Below, one piece after another: positions 11,939 to 22,513 of a DNA stretch of 64,000 nucleotides; position 1 is the first letter of the stretch; each line of letters starts with the position of its first letter. Source of the stretch: Anthonomus grandis grandis (Eukaryota > Arthropoda > Insecta > Coleoptera > Curculionidae); the NCBI RefSeq assembly GCF_022605725.1, contig NC_065552.1:28655879-28719878 (forward strand), in the 5' to 3' direction. The notes beneath the pieces were generated by a model. That model was not told the DNA's origin. It made no database searches and worked only from the letters and a program-made list of their open reading frames with translations. A program made the translations under genes and the position numbers.

Positions 11939-12305
11939 GCTTCAAATCAGCGTTTTAATAAAAAATTTGCAGCTCGCAGCAGAAATGAGATAATGGAATG
12001 AATCAAAAATCGAAATGTTTAGAACACATCAAAGATTACAAGGAATAGTATGTAAACAGAATTATCCACCTTAATTTTTCTACAGGGTCTTTTGAAATTA
12101 CGAGAAAAAACAACAGTTTGTTTTACTCCTGTATAATATAGCCTAATTAAAAAATGCTACTTTACAAAATTATTCTAAAAAATCACAACAAATGTATCTA
12201 AAAACTGATGGCAAAATCATGAGAATCTGGTGAAAAAATAACAAAATTATAAAACATCAAACTTGGCCAATATTTCAGAGTGGCGGAATTTTGTGCCGGC
12301 GAGTG
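11939..12305 (-). repeat. Right terminal inverted repeat of the Tc1-like element
   Basis: Partner of 10371-10737; the inner end starts GCTTCAAATCAGCG and the outer end finishes GTGCCGGCGAGTG. Confidence 0.92.
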
Positions 12306-12309
12306 TATT

Positions 12310-13260
12310 TCAGTTCTTTAATATTTCTAGATTGTAATATAAACTTAGTACATTAGCAGCCTATTTAGGAGATGTGCCATCTTGCTAAAAGAAGATTCAT
12401 CAAAATATTCTATTGGTACTGGTACCAATGTATTTGGTAAAAATTCGATATTTTTCATTAGCTAAATTATTCTGTATAAAGTGTTTAAAACCGCATCAGC
12501 ACCTACCTTACTAATACTAAAATTAATTTAGTCTGAAAATAACACCCAGTCTAAGAGTATTTGACCATTATCAACCAAATTCATCAAGTTTTCGCAAAAT
12601 TCTAAGCAACGGTCAGGATTGTCCTCTAGCGGCTTCTAAACTGGCTTAATCTTTACGGCTCTTTTTTGTGTTGACTTTGTATATACTTTGTGTTATACAT
12701 CGTAATTTTGTACTCTTGCCGGAACTATAAGTGATTCCTTATAATATCGCATAATTTTAAATTCTAGATAAGTATTGTAGACGGTGGCTTAGAATTTTTG
12801 CAGGCTAGGCGTTTGTAGGTTAGAATTTAATAATAGTTACCGTCTGTATATTAACAAAATGAAAAAATAAAAACCACATAGGCGATACTTAGTTTTGCTA
12901 AAAGTAAAATTCCTATAAAGTCAATTTTAACTACTCTAAGGCAATACAAGACAACAATCCCCAAAAACAAAACATTTTATGTACATTATCTTATTTATAC
13001 TTCACATAGTTTAAAAACTAAATCTCCATTTCATAGAGGCAAAATCCACAAATTGTAATCAATGATTACTTTTTAAAGAATATACAGTATTGTATCATTA
13101 CTTACCGATAGTAGTTTTTTACTAGGGATCCTTTTTACTTGTTCATGAATATTAAACTACTTCTCAATCTTACTTATAGTACTGTGACTCGAAGGAAGTT
13201 AAGCAAATCAGTATGAGGTTCTCAAAATAGCGTTACAACTTTATTTTGAGTTCGCATCCG
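12310..13260 (-). pseudogene. Mariner-like transposase remnant
   Basis: Minus strand. Near 13190-13110 the reading HSTISKIEK-stop-FNIHEQVKR matches the N-terminal helix-turn-helix of insect mariner-like transposases (QSTVSKIExKFREHGxV). A GGTAAGT splice-donor-like site follows at about 13105. About 400 bp without motifs come next. From 12640 DNPDRCLEFCENLMNLV and WVLFSD (first catalytic Asp) are readable, and near 12390 QDGTSPK-stop-AANV (second catalytic Asp, family form QQDGAPPH). The part with the third acidic residue is missing. Same broad family as the fragments near 25.5 and 29.7 kb. Confidence 0.65.
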
Positions 13261-14756
13261 ATTTCCAAACCCAATCATCATTAAAACTTTCTGTAAAATA
13301 CAGCATTTTGGCTTAAATAAATGCTCATGAATAAAAATTAGCTACTTATATTACCAAAGAAAACTTTTCTAATTAAACTTACCCATTCTTTAATTCGATT
13401 GATCGTTCAAAAAGCTGTGTGTTTTTTTAATAAACAAACATTTAAATTAATATATTTACTAGTTATCATGTATGGTGCCATGTTAATAATTTTGGGTTAG
13501 TTAGGTAATTTAATAGCAATCAATCACGTTCTGATAAATAAGATAAACAAAATATGCATTTAACGTCGAGATATTTAATTTTTTAGACTTATTTTTACCT
13601 TTTGCTAAATTAAATGTATATTTTGATAAGAGGAATATTTTATATAATATAAGTAAGTGAGCTTTCCAGGGCCTCATCTCCAGAAGTTTGGTATAAAAAT
13701 AAATACTGAGACCAGAAAAAATAAATATTGAAATAAGTAATATAGTATAATTCGCTGCTCTAATTGTCAATTAAGACATTTCATTAAAGATCTTTTAAAT
13801 TAGAGCTTATATAATATTCGCCCTTATATTATGATAAATTAATTACTGTGACAATGTGTATGGTCCTTATTTGACTTTCAGAAGGAACCAGTGAATTCAA
13901 TACTATTATCTAACATTTATACACGGAATAAGAAAGAGACGCAGTGTAAGTCATATGTGATTTATTACAGTATGGGTTGAAATGGAAAAATGATGAAATT
14001 TTCATTTTTATACAACCTATCAATAAGTTATTGCATATCTATATATTGCAGTGTCTAGTTTATAATGATGTATATGGGGACAATGGAAAAAACTTTTGGT
14101 TTTCTTAGGAGCACCATATTGAATGCTTACATTTTCCAATTCTCTTTTAAAAATGCTCTTCAACCATATATAAAATATTTATGTTTGGTCAAGAAAAGTA
14201 ATTAAAATTACCAATACTAAGACTTTATGATAGTAGGAATTAATGTTACTTAATTTCCCCATAGTGATGTTATTTTAATTATTTAGGAAACTATTAACGT
14301 AGAATTTATTCTTAGTGTCGAGAGTGTTTAATTATTTGTTAGTATTAAAATGGATAACTTTTTAAATTATAGAAAATATGATATGTGGGAGTGTATGTGC
14401 GAGAGCTTTATTCTATGTCGTCAAAATAAAACAAAAGCCGAAGATGCCATTCTGCAGTTTATTCAAAAAAATAATAAGATAATTACCTTTGATATAAAAA
14501 ATTAAAAGTCATTTGGTCAAGTAAGAGCCAATTTATTCCAGGGATAGTTCGTTAAGTTAGGCATCAAGTTAGGTTTGAATTTAAAGTCTTGTTAGGTATT
14601 ATGGGTGCAACGTTATTGAGCTTTTTCTTCTTTAACTTTAAACTCTATCAAATAATTAACATAGATTAATGAAAACATATTATTAAAATATTATGAAATA
14701 AAAGTTGAAATAGGTCACCTTCTTTAGATAGACATGATGTTAGCCTATTGTAAAAC
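13261..14756. other. AT-rich stretch, nothing recognised
   Basis: No protein motif, RNA gene or paired repeat seen. A 86-codon open frame on the minus strand at 13510-13770 resembles nothing and has the composition of its surroundings. Confidence 0.55.
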
Positions 14757-15245
14757 GGTTGTGTATCCCCGAAAGAATTTCTACGCTAATGGAACTGTTA
14801 AAAGTTCTGCTTAAAGTTGTCCTTGAGACCTGTCAATGTCTTGAAACGCATTACCAGGTATTCGCCACATTCTTCTTGAATCAGGATGTAAGCTCAACCT
14901 TCACTAATCTTGAAAACGAATGCATGCGCATTCAGGCTCTTGTGGGATTTTTATAGGATAGTAATGGAGCTGTAGCAAAACGTCTGATTTTATTAACGTA
15001 ACTTTTGTATTATGACACTAACGTTATTAATATTTTGAAGGCTTACTTTTGACGTCGTTAGTAGTAATACTGGAGTTGCATAAGGCCTAAAGGCGATTAA
15101 ACCTCTATAGGTTCTAGTGTTCTTGTTGAACCAATTTGTCTTTCTCATACATTATGAGTTTCTTGAAATATCTACTACAGCCTTTACATAGTGCTCTTGA
15201 TACATTTAGAACCTCTGCAACATTGTGGATGCATTTTACGATCAA
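14757..15245 (-). pseudogene. Tc1-like transposase remnant
   Basis: Minus strand. Near 15215-15145 the reading VAEVLNVSRALCKGCSRYF fits the recognition helix-turn-helix of Tc1 transposases (VAxxLNVSxSVVSRLWxRY). After poorly readable sequence, near 14915-14830 comes RLSLHPDSRRMWRIPGN followed by a DIDRSQG stretch, matching the family ESRFxLxPDSRRVRVWRxPG block just after the first catalytic Asp. Stops and indels are frequent. The later catalytic residues are not present. A different lineage from the two fuller Tc1-like elements here. Confidence 0.6.
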
Positions 15246-16564
15246 GATATTGCCTTTGCATATTGCCTTTTTTACTAACGATTTATTCATGGGTGAAAAA
15301 AAATGACTAAGAAGAGAATCTATTTCAATATCTTTATAGTAATTTAAATTAATTTAGTAAGTATGTGGCTTTTTTAGCAAGCTCTATTCGTATTTTAATA
15401 TTGAAACCTAGGTTGGCAAAAAGAATTTAATATTACATTATAAATACACTTTCTATTAATTACGACTAGATACTTATGTAGCTTTAGCTGCAAAATTATT
15501 TTTGTAAGTTAAACATGTATTTTTATATCTTTAATATTGCTATATATATAATTTGTAAAACAATTATTGAAAATATCTAGTATTCAAGTATAGCATTTTA
15601 GCATAGGTATCCTAGTAACCTCACACATTTATATTTTAATTATGATTATTAGTTGTTTATTGATTATTATAATACATATATTAACAAAAAGAAAACATTT
15701 TTAGCACAAAGACTTAGCTATTAAAATATATTATGCTGAAAAATTAATCTTCAAAATAAAACATACCTTTTATCTTGCTTTTTTAAATATTTTATCAAAA
15801 ATGACTTTTCTGTTTCATGGAATTAATCTATTATGTATATTTAATAGCATATTTAATAAATATAAATGAATTACTTTCAAAATATAAATATAAAATATAG
15901 AATCTCTGCAACTACATAGAAAAGCTTTAGTAACATATTTCTAATTAAATTCGGCCTTGCAAAAAAATTTGTTTCGTTAAATAATAATATTTTGTTTAAT
16001 TTTTTGTTAAGATCGTTAGGTTACAATAAAAAAATAAATATTAGAATTAAGAAAATACATGTTATATTATGAGAGATTATCTAAATACACATTATTTGCT
16101 GGAATGATCATACGTTTTAAATTGCTAAATGGTTATGTTCTTAGCTTGAACTTATCAATTCCATAAATAATAATATACAGGTTGGGGAACTGAATATTAC
16201 GCATTATTCAAAATAATTTCAACACTGTTGAGGCACGCCTCATTTGGCTGTATAAGTGTACGCTCTACTGTTGTGTTTTTTAAGAGCTATAATTTCTTTC
16301 TCAATTTCATACAGACATTTATACTCCTTCCGAAAAAGTTCAAATTGATAAATTGCTGTATAAAGGTAATTTAGCAATACAATGTAGGGATGCTTTTTAA
16401 AAATATGTGAAAATAGACCAATTCGTTGCGAGAAAATTATTGTTCTTTTTAAGATTATCATAAATGCTACACTAAAGTGCAACAACATTCTATCGACGGT
16501 CCAAGAACAAGAACGACTTAAAGAAATAGTTTGTAGTACCCTTAAAATGTATTTAACGTGATAG
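15246..16564. other. AT-rich stretch, nothing recognised
   Basis: No motif on either strand. The minus-strand open frame 16240-16695 is antisense to the start of the next LINE and is not a gene. Confidence 0.55.
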
Positions 16565-18281
16565 TAAATAGAAGTGGAGGCAAAAATAATTGCGAATAAT
16601 CTTACGAAAAGAATAAAAAAAAACGAAGTCTTCGACTTCAGAAATAAAACATGGGGCAATTTTTTAAAAGAACTTAACAATGGCGATGAAGACAAATCAA
16701 AATTCCGGAAGGTTTAAAAAATACTGAGAGGGAGAACACAAGCAGAGTGCCCGTCTATAGAAAACCAAGACGGTCTTTTGCTATACTCGGACTGGGATAA
16801 GGCGGAAACTTTTTACAGATCATTAACAGAACAACTTGACCTAAACGATATACCAGATAATCCCGAATTACGTGAAGAAATAGAGCTATCAAACGTACAA
16901 ATCGAAAACCTAAACGCATTACCAAACTACAAAAGTATAAGCCTACAAGAAATAAGAAACGTAATTAAAGACCAAATGAATAAGAAAGCACCAGGCCATG
17001 ATGAAATAAACAACAAAATGCTGACAACACTACCTGACAATACACTCTTGGACATAAAAATCATTTATAACAAATGTATGAGCCTGTGCTATTTTCCGGT
17101 CGAATGGAAAAAAGCAATTGTGATAGTAATACCTAAACAGGGTAAAAACATAAAAAAACCGGAAAGTTACAGACCCATTAGTCTGCTGCCATCACTGGGA
17201 AAAATCTTTGAAAAGACGGTACTAAGCAGATTATGGGAGGAGCTAGATGAACTCAAAATAATGCCGGAAGAGCGGTGCGGATTTACAAGAGGATTATCAA
17301 CTGAGTTGCAGCTTGCACACATACAACAGAGGTATCTGGTGGATTCATTTAATGCAAAGGAATCTAGCGCCATGATCACGCTCGACATCGAAAAGTCCTT
17401 CGATAGAGTGTGGCATGACGGGTTGATCAGTAAGTTGCAGAAATTTGGGGTGTTCGCAAGGTTCACTAAATTTATTAAAAATTTCCTGAAAGACAGGGAA
17501 TTTACTGTTACAATAAATAGAACTATCACCTTCTTTAACAGGATGAGAGCGGGAGTTCCCCAAAGGCTTCCCGCTTGCACCAATTTTATTCAACATATAC
17601 CAAGCAGATATTTCAAAAAGCACACACTATTCGTAAGTCGCATTATTCGTGGACGACACTTGTGTCTTTGCGAGTTGTAAAAATTTAGTCCAGATATCAG
17701 CGTACATGCAGAGTTATCAAACGAGCAAACAACTGGAAAATCAAAATAAATAGTAAGAAAACAGAATCCATTCTAATAACAAAAAAGCATGACCGCAACA
17801 TCCCAAATTTGGCAATTTCGGGCACGCTGGTCCTCTGGAAAGGTCAGATAACGTACCATAAAAGAATAACTTCAACACGCACATTATAAAGCAAATTAGC
17901 TCATGTAATGCAACCATTCATGCGCTCTACTCCTTTCTCTGCAGGAGCAGTAAGCTCTCTTTGACTAATAAATTAATGGTCTACAAACAGGTTCTACGTC
18001 CTAAACTGCTTTACGCCTTAAACATTTTCTGGAATACCACTAAGACGAACAACAGAAAGCTTCAGGTGTTTCAGAATAAGTGTTTGAGGATGTTCACAGA
18101 TGCACCCTTTTTCGTAACGAATGTTGATCTGCACTCTGACTACAAACTTGATACAATTCAAGAATACATAATTAAAAAACATTCAAAATTTAAGGAAAAA
18201 GTCAGAAGTGTAGACAACTTCCTAATAGGAGAATTTCTCCTGAGACCAAGAGAAAACCGGCCATGGAAAGGCGTAATGTGA
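16565..18281 (+). pseudogene. Jockey-type reverse transcriptase
   Basis: The linker reads NNLTKRIKKNEVFDFRNKTW then a stop near 16714 and ILRGRTQAECPSIENQDGLL. From 16778 a frame of 300 codons carries the RT: DQMNKKAPGHDEINNKML, SYRPISLLPSLGKIFEK, ERCGFTRGLSTELQLAHIQQ, the palm motif ITLDIEKSFDRVWHDGL near 17385 and AGVPQRLPACTNF (family GVPQGSxLxPxLF, degraded). The YADD box is frame-shifted and decayed near 17640. The C-terminus is again readable at 17961-18281: VLRPKLLYALNIFWNTTK, FQNKCLRMFTDAPFFVTN and VDLHSDYKLDTIQEYI, typical of jockey. Non-functional. Confidence 0.85.
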
Positions 18282-18540
18282 TATTAGCCGCCGAACTCAA
18301 ATATGACTAAAACAGTTCTTTTAGTATCTAAGTTGAAACCAAAGGACTGTGATCGTTCAGTCCTCCGCCCGACTTACTCAGGCTTTGTTTTCTCTGCGAG
18401 GAGTGATGCTCGGGCTCTGGCTCCGCCCAAACATCTAACAACCTTTCCCCAAAGCCTAATTACTCTTTCCTATCCTAAAAGAAGTTTAAAATCCTTTAAT
18501 CTAACCTCAGCACCCAGATGCTACAGAGAAAACTAGTATA
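16565..18540 (+). mobile_element. Jockey-type LINE, 5'-truncated
   Basis: Non-LTR retrotransposon that retains the pre-RT linker, the RT and the C-terminus, followed by a GC-richer 3' region (18282-18540) without further motif. The endonuclease is absent. No target duplication could be fixed because the 5' limit is unclear. The SINE at 18554 follows directly. Confidence 0.75.
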
Positions 18541-18541
18541 G

Positions 18542-18553
18542 GAGACCAAAGTA
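18542..18553. repeat. SINE target-site duplication, left
   Basis: GAGACCAAAGTA, matched by GAGATCAAAGTA at 18771-18782. Confidence 0.8.
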
Positions 18554-18770
18554 GCCGACCTCGGTAGCACCGTGGGCAAAGCGTTCACGATGCAATCGTG
18601 TGGTCTCGGGTTCGAATCCCGACATGGGCATTATTGATTGTGTTTGTCTTATAAAAAGCAAAACATTGTGGTTGGGAACCCACGTTAAACTGTAGGTCCA
18701 TAAATAACAATATTGGGCGGCCATCAAAATACGACGCGAGTCCATTGTATTTGAGGAAGAAGGAGAAGAA
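18554..18770 (+). mobile_element. tRNA-derived SINE
   Basis: A 217-bp element. The head (18554-18629) is tRNA-like: an A-box-like TAGCACCGTGG at 18564 and an exact B box GGTTCGAATCC near 18609. A tRNA-unrelated body follows and the tail is AGGAAGAAGGAGAAGAA. Flanks are GAGACCAAAGTA (18542-18553) and GAGATCAAAGTA (18771-18782), a 12-bp target duplication with one mismatch. RNA polymerase III would transcribe it from the internal promoter. The AAG-rich tail resembles that of the RTE LINE at 4290-4304, suggesting that an RTE supplies its transposition machinery; that part is inference. Confidence 0.85.
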
Positions 18771-18782
18771 GAGATCAAAGTA
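18771..18782. repeat. SINE target-site duplication, right
   Basis: GAGATCAAAGTA, one mismatch from the copy at 18542-18553. Confidence 0.8.
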
Positions 18783-18939
18783 CCATAGCATGCAGTAAGA
18801 AGACCGGCAAGAGCAATAACAGCTAGTCCGGAAGAAACCAGTGTAACAAAGGAAGTTAGTAGTTAGTCTCAGATTGATTTAAAGACCCCAGGTTTGATCC
18901 CTGATAGATTTCTCATGTAAATTAATCCATCAGGACGCC

Positions 18940-19135
18940 CTCTTCATAAGTCAAATAGGAACACCAACAAATTTGCCACTGTAGACTGCCTTCTGCTTAA
19001 ACCATGTTGATCATTTATAATGACCTTCGTATATAAGAATGATAACTGGTCACTTTCTAGAAAATCAAAAATCTTTGGGTTTCTTGGCTTAATGCAAAGA
19101 TCCCTAAGAAAAGATATATTTAGGGGTAACAACAA
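18940..19135 (-). pseudogene. LINE reverse transcriptase fragment
   Basis: Minus-strand frame of about 63 codons. PRNPKIFDFLESDQLSF is followed by NDQHGLSRRQSTVANLLVF, which fits the RT finger block xxQHGFxxxRSTxxNLLxF of jockey- and CR1-like LINEs. No catalytic motif is left. A short isolated fragment. Confidence 0.65.
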
Positions 19136-20559
19136 TAGATATATTAATTATGATAAATATCATTAGTTTTCTGAAGAAAGTAAGGAGTACCTTTCTAAAA
19201 AATTCAGCAAAATAGGTTAACATTTTTTTTTTCATTTTCATATTTCTCGATAAAATTAGGCAGGTCATAAAGTTGAGAATAATTATTGTTATAAGTTCTA
19301 AAAAACTTCTACTATATTATTTGATTTACCTATTATATTAACTAAGTATTTTATGTTTAATTTATGTGTAATTCAAAAAAAATGTAGATACACAAAATCC
19401 GTATGCATAGCATAATGAAGAGATAAATTTAATTGCTATCAAATATCGTTAACAAGTATATACTCCAAAATTAATTATAAAACTCAAAAGGGCTTGCTGT
19501 GGAAACAAGAAACTTTCAAAACAACAACAGCAAACTTAGAAAGTTTACCTCTCTCCTCTACCGCTGCGTCGCGCCCTAAAGTTTGTTTTAAAAGCCATGT
19601 AGTTTGAAATATTAATTATTAAGCTCTTTATTAAGGTCTTACTATATACACTTGAAATGAAGACATAAAAAATGCTGGCCCAGTGATGATAATCGTTCAC
19701 GAGTAATTTATGTAAAATACGAGAGAGTGCTCGGAACGACGATAAATGGCTCCCAATAAATAGCGCTACGGAGGGCCGGTGGGTGCATTTTTCTAGCTTA
19801 ACGAGGAGGGCAAGTGTATAAATTTATTTTCGAGTACGTGAAAAATACGCGGGGGACAGACATTAGTTTAGAGGCCATTTATATGCCCCGCTTAGCGCGA
19901 TGCTTAAATCTTAAAAATGGCGAGCCAAACCAGCGATCCGTGTATTCGCTACGTGCCCCTAGTTTCGTGTGAATCTTCGATTTATATTTGAGATATGAAA
20001 ATTTCGTATTATTTATTTTCTGGATATTATTTGGTGGCAAGATTGATTTTATTAATTTGTCTGGGATTTTTTTAAAGATTTTTTAGTGTTTAAGTTTCTA
20101 AATAAAAATCTAATTTCTCTCTTTCCAATTAAAATCAGTGAGATGGTTGTTCTTAATGCTAGTATGATAAGAAATTCGAACTAGCCACTATTCAAATTCA
20201 ATAAACTTGAAGCGCTATTAAACAAAAAAATTTTCACGAATTTGCAACCATATAACTTAAAGTTATAATTGCATTGCAAAACTCTTTATTTGCCTCTAGG
20301 CAATCGCACAATCATAAATCCTGAATTATTAGGATAGTAAACAATAAAATTTAACGCTAAAAGTAAACCGCATATTGTTAGTTCTAAAGTCTTAAACTTA
20401 TGTTCAGGGAACATGTATAGAATCATTACAATATCGTTTTTTTTCTCCTACATACAAAAGAGATTAAATAATAAATATATTTGACGTATCTATAACGTAA
20501 TAAGTTAATATTTTAATATTAAAAAATAGTAGAAATATTAAACAAAAAACCTATACCTT
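19136..20559. other. Spacer with one GC-richer island
   Basis: AT-rich except for 19540-19580 and 19680-19990, the latter listed as a possible regulatory element. No coding motif. Confidence 0.5.
19680..19990. promoter_or_regulatory. GC-richer, CpG-containing island with repeated ATAAAT/ATTTAT sites
   Basis: About 310 bp of complex sequence inside AT-rich DNA. It contains AATTTATG, GATAAATGGC, AATAAATAGCG and GGCCATTTATATG, which resemble homeodomain (Hox/caudal-type) sites, together with CpG-rich blocks such as GCTACGGAGGGCCGG. No translatable frame and no transposon signature. It lies just before the repeated modules that start at 20.6 kb. A conserved enhancer is the most likely reading, but only cross-species comparison can tell. 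Confidence 0.3.
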
Positions 20560-20924
20560 TGTTTACTTAAGACCAGAAATCATAGAATATGCATGCACAC
20601 ATTTGTACTTAAAATTTATGAGTGCTTTGATATAAGCAGAAACCATATTCCAAAATTGTTTTACATAATCCAAACAACTATATTCCCTAGAAAGTTGATT
20701 GTTCTGCTGCTGAATTTTGCTTTTACTAACATTGTCTTATACATAAAATAATTCTTAAGGGATAAAACTTGAAGGTTTTTGTAATATAGAAAAATAACAT
20801 TATATAAGTAAAAAGGAAAAATTAATCTAAAAAGTAAAATATTTATTAAAGTAAATACATCCTTAATTAAGTTATTTCAACAAAAAATTTAACAACATTA
20901 ATTATCCCTAAATTTAATAATCTA

Positions 20925-21165
20925 TAAGAGTTGTAAAGTCAACCGAATACGCGCAGCTCTTATATGTACAGCAATAAATAAAACACGGTCGTAAACGCCA
21001 AAGGGGTAATAAAACAAAGATTCTTGTTCGGTTTATAGCTCTTATAATTTTATATCTACTAAAATTGTATTTATAATATAATACTTGCAAAACGCTGAAT
21101 ATGGTAGCCATTTAAGTTATGCTCTAAAAAAAGTCCTCAGAAATAATTGTTAAGTGACGTGAATT
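20925..21165 (+). repeat. Diverged non-coding module, copy A
   Basis: First of at least four same-strand copies sharing three ordered blocks. Block 1 (about 20935-21010): AGTCAACCGAATACG, then GCAATAAATAAAACACGG, GTCGTAAACGCC and GGGTAATAAAA. Block 2 (about 21110): CATTTAAGTTATGCTC and AAAAAGTCCTCAGAAATA. Block 3 (about 21153): AAGTGACGTGAATTGGTAAG. Similarity to copy B also extends upstream (CAGAAACCATATTCCAAAA near 20640 against CAGAAACCACATTTTAAAA near 21570), implying a duplicated unit of about 0.9 kb. Stops in every frame exclude coding. Confidence 0.65.
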
Positions 21166-21829
21166 GGTAAGCAAAAATAAAAGAATTTTGCATATTTGCA
21201 AATTCTGACCTTAAATTATATACACAAAGAAGACAAAAAAAAATAAATAGACTTTTCTACATAAAATGAAAAAAATATAATAAGTATCTTATCATTAAAT
21301 TATTTAAACATATATAACAACCATTCCTAACCATTTTATTTTTCAACAGAATTATATTTGTAAAACATATTAAATTACAATTTTGTGGAAAAAATAAATT
21401 ATACAAAGCAAGTTCTGACGTTTTTGTAAGTAATTGTTTAAAATGTAGCTTTAAATGTAAAATTATATACTAATCTATTTAAATGAACATTTTGTTTTTC
21501 TTTGCACAAAAAGAATTAGAAGGAAATACAAGCATTAATATTTTCAAATTATAAACGCTTTTGCTAAAACCAGAAACCACATTTTAAAATTTATTTTGCA
21601 GAATAAATTGAACATTTGACTTTAATTATGTTATCTCATATAATAAAAGAGATTTTAAGGAAGCAAAAATTACTAGACTTCATAAGTAAATGGAATACAT
21701 TTTAAATTTTATATATTATTAGAAAAAAGAAATCAATTAACAAAGTAACGTTATTTACAAATATCAATATATCCTTTAATTAGGAAGGGTAGCCTATAAT
21801 AATAACCGTTATTTTTCCTAGTTGACCCA

Positions 21830-22050
21830 AACGACTTATAAAGTCAAGTGAATACGCTCAATCCCATTTCTACAGCAATAAATAAAACACAGTCGTAACC
21901 GCGAAAAGAGTAATAAAAATAATAAGCTTTTTATATCATCCATTTATGGCTCCAAGCAACCATTCCGAAAATTTTTCTAGTTGTTTACTATTATTACTTA
22001 TTTGAAAATAGTGAGCATTGAAGTAAATTAAGTTATGCCTGCAATTGCAA
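21830..22050 (+). repeat. Diverged non-coding module, copy B
   Basis: Block 1 (21838-21915): AAAGTCAAGTGAATACGC, GCAATAAATAAAACACAG, GTCGTAACCGCG, GAGTAATAAAAA. Block 2 (about 22026): AAATTAAGTTATGCCTG. Block 3 is not recognisable. A CCATTTATGGC palindrome-like site lies between. Its anchor is 899 bp from that of copy A. Confidence 0.62.
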
Positions 22051-22513
22051 TTACTTAATTTAAAAGTAAGGGCCAATTAATTAGGTACTTTATGTAATTT
22101 ACATTAAAAGTTGGCATGTATCTTTCTCAAATAAACATGCCCAAGATAAGGATGCTGAGCATGGGGATCTTGGCGTCTACTGGAGATGCAGCATAGGTTA
22201 AATTAGGATAAAGTTAAAAACTTATTTATACACATCAAAATGGTCTAAGGAACACTTAGAAAAATAGTTTTTTTCGCCTTGTAAATTTTTATATATTTAT
22301 ATTTTCATACGGAATAGATACTACCTTTAATATTAAGATACGAACAACAGTAAAATAAATATTTGGATACAAAAAATCATGCCAGAACAGCGCTTTTTGC
22401 TACTTGCACATTTTGTCGAAATAACGCAGATTATAATTTTTAAATTCTAACGCAATATCGCATTTTCTGTGGTTCCAACCAAACAATTATGATTTAGTTT
22501 TTATTCAATAAAA

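Larger units (their letters stand above)
10371..12305 (+). mobile_element. Tc1-like DNA transposon with 367-bp inverted ends
   Basis: The element is bounded by TA at 10369-10370 and 12306-12307. Its ends read (T/C)ACTCGCCGGCACAAAATTC inward from both sides. The inverted repeats run 10371-10737 and 11939-12305 with few mismatches between them. Between them lies one transposase gene. Total length is 1,935 bp. The low divergence of the arms and the single disabling mutation make it one of the younger insertions in the window. Confidence 0.92.

Noticed and set aside
16240..16695. 151-codon minus-strand frame with hydrophobic stretches, like a membrane protein
   Set aside because: Antisense to the jockey LINE linker, whose plus-strand reading matches the family; the hydrophobicity is the mirror of A-rich coding sequence.
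17167..17623. Minus-strand frames of 138 and 92 codons
   Set aside because: Antisense to the jockey RT.
18554..18629. Functional tRNA gene
   Set aside because: Good box B, but no clean cloverleaf by eye, a non-tRNA body and AAG tail follow, and a target duplication brackets the whole unit; it is a SINE head.
18533..18791. Minus-strand frames across the SINE
   Set aside because: Antisense to a repetitive element, no family likeness.
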